Below are positions 1 through 10,465 of a stretch of 64,000 nt of DNA, in pieces (the first letter of the stretch is position 1; every line of letters begins with the position of its first letter). The notes beneath the pieces were generated by a model. It saw only the letters and a program-made list of their open reading frames with translations, searched no databases and had not been told where the DNA came from. The position numbers were made by a program, and so were the translations under genes. Location of the stretch: assembly GCF_965363235.1 (NCBI RefSeq), contig NC_134838.1, forward strand, positions 7,958,841 to 8,022,840, given 5' to 3'. Origin of the DNA: Mytilus galloprovincialis (Eukaryota > Mollusca > Bivalvia > Mytilida > Mytilidae).

Positions 1-29
1 ATGGTATAGAAATAAAATTGAGCATTGAA

Positions 30-62
30 TTGGGGAATGTGTCAAAGAGACAACAAGCCGAC
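30..62. repeat. Fragment of an interspersed repeat
   Basis: The words GGGGAATGTGTCAAAGAG and GACAACAA occur here and again near 41786 and 42466, each time in the same order. This marks a dispersed repeat family cut off by the window edge. No coding content is seen. Confidence 0.55.
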
Positions 63-832
63 CAAAGAGCAAACATCTGTTATCAATAATTTTGGCAACT
101 TATATATATCTTCTTGTATCTAGTATTATGCTTTTTAAAATATCAATTGTCTGTCTGTAACATGATTCCATTAGATTTCTACAATGATAATGCAAAGCTC
201 TGATAGTTCAATCCAAACTCATTCTTTTTTTAATTTTAACAGCTTGTTAATCTTCATGAAATGACTTTTCTCGACTCTTCTCAGTTGTATTGCTTCCTTA
301 AGATGAGGATTCCATTATCTCAATTGATTCATGGCATAGGATTTCGATTATTTGTAATCATGCATAATATAAGTCATAAATCAAGTTAGCAATTCATCAT
401 AAAACGACATAAAATTCTAGTAAAAACCTATCGTTTTGAAGCACTTTCAGAAAAATCTAAATTTAGGGTTGTTATTGATTTTCATTTATGAAACAGTTAA
501 ATAAGGCCACATGAAATATTGAATAGCAGTTTTAGTGAAACTCCATAAACTTAGGTTGGTATGAATCAGATGAGGATACATTTGTACTAAACATTTAAAA
601 AAATGTCTGCTAGATTACATGTACATACAGTATACATATCTTTCATTGTGCAATAGTTTAATACATAGTTCATTTCTTCTCTTCTCATTTTACAAGTATT
701 CACCGATCTTCTCTTATATAAAGATTTAAAAAGAAAAGAGAATTGTTTCTTAAGCAGGAACGGTTAGCGTACAATTGCTACCAGTTTTAGTCTCCCTTTA
801 AAACTGTCAGAAAAGTCTATCATGTACATACA
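63..832. other. Non-coding, AT-rich, nothing recognised
   Basis: No open frame with protein-like composition and no structured repeat was seen. Confidence 0.5.
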
Positions 833-1165
833 CTACAAATCAGTAACAGTCTGAAATGGCATATATTCGTATTCGACTAGTACTGTACTGATTTTTGCTC
901 GACCAATCTGAATTGGTCTGAATTTTACTTGACATTACTCGACCCCAGTCTTTACCGTACTCGACTGTACTGATTTTTTAATGACCCTTATCTTTTACAT
1001 TGAAAATAGCCTGAAGTAGTTCTCGACCAGTCGTAAACAGTCTTAATCCGTTCTCAACCTGCACTAGACCCATTTTTTTCAGTCTGAACCATACTCGACC
1101 AAATGTCTGAACAATACTTGACCTGTCTGAACCATACTTGACCAAACAACCTCTACTTTTTTTTA
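833..1165 (-). repeat. Minisatellite-bearing repeat, left member of an inverted pair
   Basis: Degenerate repeats of 'actcgacc...tctgaac' run through this stretch. Read on the minus strand they match the repeats at 4298-4590, including the shared end (CAGACT then TTACTG and TTTGTAGTG). The two blocks face each other about 3.1 kb apart. They are either the termini of one large element or two independent insertions. Confidence 0.6.
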
Positions 1166-1774
1166 ATTTTAACTGACATGACAACAGCCACAATAAAATA
1201 AAGATGTATATATATATAAAATCAGATTTTTACATCCTTACATGATTCTCAGATTTATCAAATAGAGAGGGTTAAATCAGTTTATCTTATACAATAATTT
1301 AATTTTGTTAATTCTAAAGTTTGACAGTTTATAAGTTAAATAAAAGATTTTCTTTTACCTAAACTACAGTTATACTGAGCGTAAAAAAAACCTTATTAAG
1401 GTGCATCTTGTTTTGCATTATTTTTTTTTTTTATCTTAATTTTCCAAAATATCTAAATAAACACTACATAGGTTTCATGGTTACATACTATAGTAATATA
1501 ATTATCTTTTTAATGAGGTACATGTACATGTAGCAACAGCCAACAAAATCACTTAAATAGTTCAACCTTATTTTATAAATACATCTTTCATTATAATTTG
1601 GGATATATTATATGTGATATATATCAATTGAAAGAAGAATAAAAAATAAAGAAATTAATAAAAAAAAAAAATAAAAGTTCTTCTGATTAGTGTATAAATT
1701 AATACCTTCTGCTGGGGAAAAACTCATTAAACAGATCACACCTGGTCAGAGAGAATTAAATTCTAGATAACATT
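1166..1774. other. Non-coding, AT-rich
   Basis: Homopolymer A and T runs and short TA-rich stretches only; no gene or clear repeat seen. Confidence 0.5.
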
Positions 1775-2640
1775 CATCAAAAATTGCTACATCCTGTACA
1801 ACTTAAATCACAAGGCCTTTTGAAATCACTAGATAAGTAATACACGAGTTTAAAGTTCAAAGAAGCCAGATTATTTAATTTCACTTTCAGATATATTGAT
1901 GATGTTCTTTCCATAAACAATCCGAACTTTTCGGATTGGGTTCCATTAATATATCCCCCAGAACTAGAGATTAAAGAAACAACAGACACGGCTTCCTCCG
2001 CCTCATTTTTAGACTTATATCTCGAATTTGACTTACACAGTCATCTCAGTAGCAGAATCTATGACAAACGAGACGATTTTAATTTTGAAATTATAAATTT
2101 CCCCCACCTTAGTAGCAATATACCAACTTCACCTGCATATGGGATATATATTTCCCAACTTATTCGATATTCAAGAGCTTGCAGCTCCTACTCAGACTTT
2201 GTAAAACGTCATCAGTGTCTGAGTAAAAGTTGATGAACCAGGGGTATGTCAAAGTACGTCTCGTCCTTTTTCTAAAAAGGTTTATCGGAAGGTACCAAGA
2301 CCTTGTTGATAAATATTCCGTACTAGATTCCGTATCAACTTCACAAATAATACACGATGGTCTTGATGTATAGATTCTGCGTACTGATGTTGTTTATCAT
2401 CTTAACAATGTGTTTTATAGTTCTTTCATTTGTCGTTGTTCTATTATTAATATTACTTTTACTGTTGAATGGTTTTATGTGATATCCGTTTGACGTGGCT
2501 CGGTACTTATACATCTCGTCAATGTGTTTGTATTGTCTTTCATTTTTTGGTGGCGTGTTTTGTATATGCGACTTTTTGTATTTCTTAGGTTCTTATAACG
2601 TGACTCTGTTACAAAATACGTTGAACCATAAACGTCAAAA
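1775..2640 (+). pseudogene. Decayed RT-like retroelement fragment (C-terminal part plus 3' tail)
   Basis: Conceptual translation of the plus strand gives an RT palm motif (RYIDDVLSINN, near 1885-1920), then SFLDLYL, then YDKRDDF, then YGIYISQLIRYSRAC, the order seen in the other copies of this family here. The frame breaks near 2225, so it is inactive. The 3' part (to about 2640) matches the minus-strand copy at 21470-22090, including the 'ggctcggtacttat' region. The YxDD-FLDL arrangement recalls Penelope-like RTs, but I cannot assign the clade. The N-terminal RT half is missing. Confidence 0.65.
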
Positions 2641-4297
2641 TCATTCAATCGCGTAGTGGAATTAACTATTTGTGGATTCTTATAAATTCTATATATAATT
2701 TTTGGACTATTTTCAATCTCGGTCTATTTCTGAAACTTATTCTTACATACTTTTGATTTTTTAACCCTATATGCTAACATTACCTATGTAAATTTTTAAA
2801 TTGTTTGTATGTGTAAAGCAAAATTAAATCCGGGTGACATTTGATCCGGAGGAAAAAATGTCACAGTAGTTGTTGTTATTTTTTTATCCGGAGGAAACTA
2901 TTTCCCTGGGATATTTTATCCTTTGCCGTGAAATTCTATCTGGGTAGTTAACTTATTGAATAGTTATTAGAAAAAAATTATCCTTTAAGAATACAATGAA
3001 ATAATAACAGTGTATTTGAAATAAAGCGAAATTGTTAAAAAAAAAATATATTATAATGGGAAATAATTTCACAAATTATCCTTGAAAAAATTTCCTGAAA
3101 TATTCAAGTCAATATCATCCTTTTAAAAAGAAAATTATCATGAAACATAGGGAAGAAAATCAGAAGTAATTTCAAAGATCGTAATTGTGAAAATAATATC
3201 ATGATTAAATAAGGTTAGTGAAATTCATGTAAAAGTGAGTTGTTTTCAGATCTCAGTACAAATATAAATTTAAAAGTAAGGTAGAAATATAGTTCAGATA
3301 AATCATAGCATAACAATATATTGGAACAATAGCATGTTTAACAGCTGGATAGTTTTTACCTGTGAAATGTTATCTGTCTTATGAAATCAAGTTGTAAGTC
3401 ATCTTTTTTTATAAATGAATATTTAAAAAATAAGATTCAAAGAAAAATTTCGCTCTAAAATAGATTCAGAAATATATTATATTAATGTCTTTAAAATATA
3501 AATTGCTCATAATTACCTCCCTTTGATAAATTATGCAAATTTAGTCTACCTTTGTGAAACATTTTATAATTATAGTCAGGTATATATTGATTGTGAGTAA
3601 CTTACATAGTAGTTAATGGGTCTCTATTTCACACAGTTCTGTGAAATACAGTACGGCAAATATATACCGGTGCATACTATCCGCATAACACAGGTAGACT
3701 TTCACTCCTCTGGAAAAAATCAACCTGTGAAATACCAAGCCTGGAAAAAAAATACCGGGACAAATTAGGATAAATTATCACAGAGGAAGAAATAAACCGT
3801 TACAGATGCACATTGAACGACAAATCTATGTTACGTATAAACAAATCAATGAATGTGTTTGTAGATAGATGTTTTTGTGTTCTGTTAAATTGTTCCTTTT
3901 AAAATTGTTATACGATGATGACTGATGTACCCAAATTTTGACTATTTTATTGATTGTGTCTGTTTAGTTAACTCATCAATGTAAATATAACGGAATTTGA
4001 TGAGACTTTCATCAAAATGAGAGGGTTAGCGCTATAAAACCAGGTTTAACTGTAAAACACAAAAGTACTAATGCAAATAAATCTTATTAAGTGCTTCTTG
4101 TATGCCATGTCTTTAATTTTGACAAAAGACATATTGATAAATATGGTGTTGAAGCAAGATAATTATGTTTATTGTGAAATTTTGGTTTAAATTGCTTTAA
4201 TGAATAAATTTATAATTTGAAATTGTTTGTCAAATTCCCAGTTCCAAAATTGATAACATACAATGTATAGATACAAAAAAAAATAGGTTTAGGTTGG
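2641..4297. other. Non-coding, AT-rich, one repeat fragment
   Basis: No gene seen. Near 3950-4060 there is a fragment (…gcgctataaaaccagg…) of the family found again at 35914-36180 and 57785-58045. Confidence 0.5.
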
Positions 4298-4590
4298 TTA
4301 AGACTTAGTCGAGTATGGTTCAGAATAGATCGAGTATGGTTCAGAATAGGTCGAGTATGGTTCAGACTAGGTCAAGCATGGTTCAGACTAGGTCAAGCAT
4401 GGTTCAGACTAGGTCGAGCATGGTTCAGACTCGTTTAAAATAGTTAAGTACAAGTTCAGACTATCAATTATGGTTCAGACTACAGTCGAGTATTATTTCA
4501 GACTAATTCAAACTGGTCGAGTAAAAATCAGTACAGTCGAGTACAGATATAGACCATTTCAGACTTTTACTGGTTTGTAGTGATAGTTAT
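4298..4590 (+). repeat. 21-bp minisatellite, right member of the inverted pair
   Basis: About six 21-bp units of the type GTCGAGTATGGTTCAGAATAG, with variants CAAGC for CGAGT, run from about 4309 to 4434. Degenerate units follow, then the terminal segment shared in inverted orientation with 833-858. Confidence 0.75.
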
Positions 4591-4899
4591 CAAAGGTATT
4601 ATGTAACTGTTATAGAATAAATCTAACACACAACTGTTCTATACTAGAGATGTAAGCATCTTTTCTATGCTATATAGACCAGTTCTAAGGTATAACCGTA
4701 AGGATATGTTCTTAGGAAAAACCATCTAAACATTTCTTAGAGAAAACGATATTTTCGAGATTTCTCTCATCCAAAGTTTTATTGATTAAATGTTATGGAA
4801 TATGTGTGTCACATTTATCTATAGATATTCTCCACTTCTTGTAACCTCAATCTCGTCGTCATTGACTAATATACATGTAACATTAACGAAAACCACTTA

Positions 4900-5060
4900 T
4901 TTCTCCCTTCTTCTAAGACACGACAGAATTTTTGGAAGAGTTTGTGTTGCTCAATCTTTATCTGATCTGATGTTTTTGTCATTGTTATTGTTGTTTTTCT
5001 TTTTGTATTTATATTTTTTGGCCATGCTATTGTCTGCTTTTGTTTGACTTATGATTTAAG
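4900..5060 (+). repeat. RT-family 3' tail fragment
   Basis: Pyrimidine-rich sequence (…gttgctcaatctttatctgat…, …tttgacttatgattt…) resembles the 3' tail following the RT-like fragment at 39400-40275 (opposite strand) and the tails at 20190, 42880 and 54230. Too diverged to date. Confidence 0.4.
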
Positions 5061-5473
5061 AATGCCCCTGTGTATATTTTCTTTTCTACATGTTTCAGAA
5101 AATTTATTAAAAAGATAACTATAAACATAATATAATGCATTAATGAATCGTAATAGTTATTAACTGCCTGGCAAATTGACAACATGTATGTCAAAATATA
5201 ATTAATATTTCAGGATATAATTTGTCTTGTTTATCTTTATTTTGTATCTTTAATGTAGTGCACTGCAACTAACGTCGCAAATAAATAATATATGGTTTAT
5301 TTAAAATGTCATAATGAAATCACTTGAACTGCAATCTTGTTATTAGGTTCAAACTTATTTCGTTTATCTCATACGCCGGTAACAGAGAAAATATGTTATT
5401 ACATTGGTTGCAATGAATTACATTGATTTCCCAGTTAAATAAAAACCGATAATTTCACATGTGAAATAATATA

Positions 5474-5827
5474 CAATTACTGTCTTTTGATGAGGTAAAT
5501 ATGCGGTTTTATTGACTTTTGAAAAAATGATATTCACTGAGGCCGACGGCCGAAGTGAATATCAGTTTTTCAAAAGTCAATTAAACCCCATATTTACCGA
5601 AACAAAAGACAGTAATTGTTTTATTTCATATTCCGAGAAAAGAAAATGTATTTAATGACAAACATAATACCAAAACTAATTTTACACGAAACATTTTACC
5701 ATAACGTTGCATGTAAAAGCGCGTGACGTTTAGCGCGGTGAATAACACTTTCTCATGTGAATATGCTTTTTTATTCAAAATGCAATTCATATAGAGAAAC
5801 ATACTAAAATAATACCAATATAGAATA
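5474..5827. mobile_element. Palindromic MITE-like element, copy 1
   Basis: Positions 5474-5618 form a near-perfect hairpin: the arm from CAATTAC through CTTTTGAAAA is repeated in reverse after a GGCCGACGGCC centre. Sequence to about 5827 continues the element and matches, inverted, the copy at 41404-41755. No coding capacity, so mobilised in trans if at all. Ends and target duplication were not resolved. Confidence 0.75.
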
Positions 5828-6016
5828 AACGTGGTTATTTCACTCTGTGACGTCATACAACAATAGGCGTTGTCAAGACGTCGATAACGGCGGATCAAAA
5901 TAAATTGTGAATGCGTAGAAAAAAGATATAGTTCCTTACATGTTTAACATTAATAAAAAAAAAAGCCATTTGCCAATGTAATAAAAAGAATAACTAATTA
6001 AAGAATTCAAATGTTT

Positions 6017-6116
6017 AAAAATATTCAACTCGTGACCGAACAACACTGATAATTAACTCATGCGCTACGCGCATTCGTGAATTGATGTGTTGTTCGGTCA
6101 CTCGTTGAATATTTTT
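6017..6116. repeat. Foldback (hairpin) sequence, about 30-bp arms
   Basis: Arms 6017-6046 and 6087-6116 match in 28 of 30 positions (AAAAATATTCAAC…CCGAACAACAC). The loop carries a small GCGCTACGCGC palindrome. It is probably the core of another short foldback element. Confidence 0.7.
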
Positions 6117-6629
6117 CTCTATTTGAAGTCTTCCATTGGTTATTCTATAATTATGTGTAAGTATCAATAAACATGATCCTGTATACAGATATTCTTGCCA
6201 ATAATAAATCAAAAATATGACTCACTTAAACATTGGTTTCCATTTTATTCCATCTATCCATGAGATACGTTCATGTTTTAGAGTACGGTAATCTATGAAA
6301 AAAATTTTTTTTTTATGTTTTCAATGATGTGAATATAATTTTAGCTTTGCTATTGGTTTTGTATGTAAAACATATGTTTTGACTTGATGTTACTCTAAAC
6401 ATAGTTTAGGGTAGACGCAACTGGACGGAACAATTAAAAATGTTTTTCGTTTACAGTTCTTTTATTATTTTTTATGACAAATCATATATTTACTAAAAAG
6501 ACGACAGTCAAATTAAAAGAATTCTTGAAGAAGTTGACTACTTGAAATTAAGAAATGAAATAATTTAAAACTGTTGTCTTTTTATTTTATCCGGAATCGA
6601 CTAGGATCGCCAAGAGTGTCCGAAATGAC

Positions 6630-6970
6630 ACCCGGTAGGTCAAATTCGGGGATAAGGGGACATGCTTGTGGGTACGACAACTGGGACATATTCGTTGTCA
6701 TCTGTGAAACGTTATGTTTTAATGGTCAACCAAATAGTGTTGGCGTTCGTCTAAATTTAGAAGTAATGAATTCAACTTCACCACTTGAAACTCTGGTATA
6801 AAAGCCTCCTTGTGAGCAGCAACCTTTTATCAAGGATATCTTTATTACAAATGCAAGCCCTGGAATATCTTATCAACCGGGTAATATATATTTCATATGC
6901 AGGTGCGGCTGGTATGTTGCTACATAGACATACTAGTAATGAAAATAAACGAAGAAACATAAAAATCAAT
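6630..6970 (-). pseudogene. Decayed RT-like fragment (C-terminal part)
   Basis: The minus strand reads SNIPAAPAYEIYITRLIRYS followed by RACICNKDILDKRLLLTRRL, the C-terminal segment of the RT family found at 1775 and 39737. The catalytic YxDD part is absent and downstream sequence is diverged. A relic only. Confidence 0.65.
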
Positions 6971-7539
6971 TAGCAACTTCAGATTTCATAAGAATCATGA
7001 ACGGGTTGGGTTGCATCATAAATATTATTTTATTATTTCTACAATTAGTGCTTCCAAACGACACATTGTGTGTAAATAAATTTTGATGACGTCATTATAA
7101 AAAAAATCTGAAGAATCATACGCTTTTTAGTTTATAACAACAGCAACCAGTTACCGCAATAATAACACAATTAAAATAACATATTTTAAAATGAAGTAGC
7201 TAAAAAACGACAGTTGGATTGATCAATGTATCATCATCTTTATATTGAAATTCAAAAGAGAAAGAAAATAAATTAAAGACTTTTCAAAATGAATGACATT
7301 TGAAACATTTAAAATTCTTCTTTAAAAGTAAAAATGTACAGCCATTAGAAATAAAATCTCTTTGAAGGTATACAAATTTTGATCATCTCAAGAAAGGTAA
7401 TGCATTGTTCCTTTGGACACTGTTGAATTTTTATTTGAATTTCTGCATTTAATATTTGATTATGAAACATTTGAGATATGCTTCACGAGGACGAATATCG
7501 AAGAGGATTTGTTCAACAAATATGATATTCATTTTTTCA

Positions 7540-7740
7540 TGTAAATCTAAAAGAGGGGCGAAAGATACCAGAGAGACAGTCAAACTCATAGATCGAAAAT
7601 AAACTGACTGCCATTGCTAAAAACGAAAACTACAAACAGACAAATAATAGTGCTTAAGACACAACATAGAAAACTAAGGACTAAGCAACACCAACCCAAC
7701 CAACAACTTGTGGTGATCTCAGGTGCTTTATGTCATAACA
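7540..7740 (-). repeat. RT-family 3' tail fragment
   Basis: Plus-strand words such as AAAGATACCAGAG, GACAGTCAAACTCAT and GGTGATCTCAGGTGC match 39440-39615 in the same orientation. There they lie just downstream of the RT-like fragment. This copy has lost the coding part. Confidence 0.7.
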
Positions 7741-8140
7741 AAGACATGTCACTTCAAACATTACTACGATCACTTATAATACCATAACAAAGACATGTCA
7801 CTTCAGATATCACGAATGCGATAACTAGAACTTCATATTTAATAGTTTTAAAGTCATGTAACTTCAAATGTCATTACACAGACGTGTCATGTGAAATATC
7901 ACAACTACGTCATGAAAATTCAAATGTCATGATAAAGTCATGTCAATTCAAATGACATGGCTATTCCATTCTCTGTTTTGTATCACTTCAAATGTCACAA
8001 TAAAGCCAGAGTGTCACGTCAAATGGTATGACAAACAGAAAGACATGTCACTTTAAATTTCATTACAAAGATACCAAATGTCACAACAAAGTCATGATGC
8101 TTCAAATATAACGACTATCACTTCAAATGTCTAACAAAAG
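7735..8140. repeat. Degenerate minisatellite
   Basis: Words 'catgtcacttcaaatgtcat' and 'aacaaagacatgtcac' recur every 25-45 bases with heavy divergence. No fixed period can be given by eye. Confidence 0.7.
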
Positions 8141-9118
8141 GTTAATTTATTCCTCAGAAGAGACTTAAAATACATTTACATGATTTAGTGGGAATCGAAA
8201 GACTAACTAACGAATTGAGATTAAATTATCTTATGACATCTGCTATGCATACATAACCTTAGATGCAGTTCCAGTATGCACTGGTTTAACACTTGACACA
8301 GACAATTTGTGTGCAATCAAAAAAAATGTTAAGAGTGAGAAAAAAATATGTAAGCCAAAGATAAGTGATAATTTAACAGTCATAGCTATAATATTTCTGA
8401 CAAGAACAAATAAACAATTACTCATGGTTTGGCAAAATATTTGACGGCTTGACAAGCAATTAATTTCTTTGTCGCTTGAATCAATTTTTATGACGTAAGG
8501 ATGAAAAATGTTATCATAACTTTGGGAAAATATTCATAAACTCCTTCATTTGCAATACTAAAACAACACAGATATTGTGCATGAGTTATTTCAAAGTGTA
8601 CTGGTATTGTAAGTTTTGATGTTTGGTGTGATAAGCCTTTAATCCAAAACCAAATATTGTCAACATCTTTTTTTTTTTGTAATATATATTTTTTTATTAT
8701 TTTGATATTATGCTCAAGTCTCATCTACAAGTAAAGACGTACAAATAATAATTTTGTAATAACTCATAAATATATGGTTAACCATAAATGTTACAAATCA
8801 TAAAATACAAGTCAATAATACAGTACAGAATACATCTTAATTGAACTGTATTTCTTAATAGTATTATCAATATTTGACCATTTTCTTTTTTTTTTTTTTT
8901 TTTTTTTTTTGGCTTTATTGGCCGAGCAACATAAATTGTAATCGTACCCTGTGTGCACATTTTGTCTTATCTTATATCCATAGATGCATGTGATTGGATC
9001 ACCGTTACCTGTGAATACACAAACCAATATAACTTATAAATTTATTTAGAATCCTTTCCAAGGAAAAGTAATGTTCCATAAATCTCTTTGATTACATATG
9101 CCTGTTATGAAATACTGT
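8141..9118. other. Non-coding stretch with a poly(T) run
   Basis: No gene seen. A T run of about 27 bases after 8882 may be the antisense poly(A) of an old retroposon; no target duplication was identified. Confidence 0.45.
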
Positions 9119-9655
9119 TTAAAGGGAAAATTCGCGATTATTTACTTATGGTTTAAATATGTTCATTATAACATAATATATATATTCACAAAGTTTTATC
9201 GCTATATGTGCAGTAATAAAGGAGAAATTCAATAATTAATGAAAAAATATTGACTACTTCCTGTAGGTCGTGACGTTTTCTCCTGGTTTTTGCATGCCGG
9301 GATTTAAAATACAATCATTAAAAGTCTTGGTGTTTAATCATATTTTAACGTAATCGTAAGCGCGCAGATGACTTATGCTATATCTAATAACCATCCGATA
9401 ATAAGAGAATAAAACGCACAGACGTGTAGTTGTACACATTCATGGGATAAATTTTCTATATTTACCGTATATATTTCGATTTATTTTTGTAGACAGCACA
9501 AGAAATTATTATTATTATTTTTGCTTTAATATATGCTTTTTCAGACCGATAAAGTGAATAAATTAAAGTATATAACTTAAACTGTTAAGACAATATATAT
9601 AGGTTTACGCTTATTGGCGTTTTACTATCTACGGTGCTATGACTATGGATATGCG

Positions 9656-10417
9656 ATGTGTGTATTATTCTCAGCGAGAGTTATTACTGTCGAAACCGAT
9701 ATAGTAAATGTGAAAAGTAGGGTTTCAGATTTGGAGACAAGTTCAGAGGGAACTGGTAATCTTTTTGAGGAAGTGAAGAGTAAAACTTGCTCTTTAGAAA
9801 AAGATATCGAACAACTTAAGAGAAATAACGGAGATGGTAATGATTCTCAGAGTATTAAAGACGAACTTAGAAAATTAGAAAGTTATAATGAGAAGCTAAA
9901 AGGAAAACTATTGGACATGCAATGTAGGTCTATGAAATATAATCTCATTTTCACGGGACTTCAAGAGCAAAGGGATGAAAACTGTGAAATGAAGATTAGA
10001 CAGTTTATTCACAATGAAATGAAGATCCAAAAACCGTTAGAATTTGGAAACATTCACAGATTTGGTAAAAGTGAGCCAGGGAAACCGAGACCAATTATTG
10101 CAAGATTCCTGTATTATTCTGACCTTGATATGGTGAAAAAAGCAGGACGAAATCTAAGAGGTACATTTTACGGTGTAAACGAGCAGTTTCCACCAGAAAT
10201 AGAAGAACAACGACGAAAGCTATACCCAATAGCGAAACAGGCGAGAAAAGAGAAATTAAAAGTTGTAATGAAAAGAGACAAACTTTACATTAACGACAAA
10301 CTTGTTAAGCCAGATGAAATCGCAGACGATACCGAGCATAAAGAGCCTCAAAGATCAACCACCAGACCGAATAAACGTCCACGGGTGAACTCTACTCCTG
10401 AACGAGACGGTTCATAG
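9656..10417 (+). CDS. LINE ORF1 protein (coiled coil plus RRM-like nucleic-acid chaperone)
   Basis: In LINEs this protein coats the element RNA and helps reverse transcription. From the first ATG (9656) it is 253 residues. A heptad-like segment (LETSSEG…VKSKTCSLEKDIEQLKR) occupies roughly the first 95 residues. An RRM-like block follows (YNLIFTGLQE…NIHRFGKSEPGKPRPIIARF) and then a basic C-terminal domain (GVNEQFPPEIEEQRRKL, KVVMKRDKLYIND), as in L1-type ORF1p. The frame is also open upstream to 9614, but without ATG. It ends at a lone TAG; the same frame then stays open through ORF2. The N-terminus may be lost to 5' truncation. Confidence 0.75.
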   Translation: MCVLFSARVITVETDIVNVKSRVSDLETSSEGTGNLFEEVKSKTCSLEKDIEQLKRNNGDGNDSQSIKDELRKLESYNEKLKGKLLDMQCRSMKYNLIFTGLQEQRDENCEMKIRQFIHNEMKIQKPLEFGNIHRFGKSEPGKPRPIIARFLYYSDLDMVKKAGRNLRGTFYGVNEQFPPEIEEQRRKLYPIAKQARKEKLKVVMKRDKLYINDKLVKPDEIADDTEHKEPQRSTTRPNKRPRVNSTPERDGS

Positions 10418-10465
10418 GACAACCATGGAAGACATAAGTGTATTAATAAACCAATCGATAATGAT

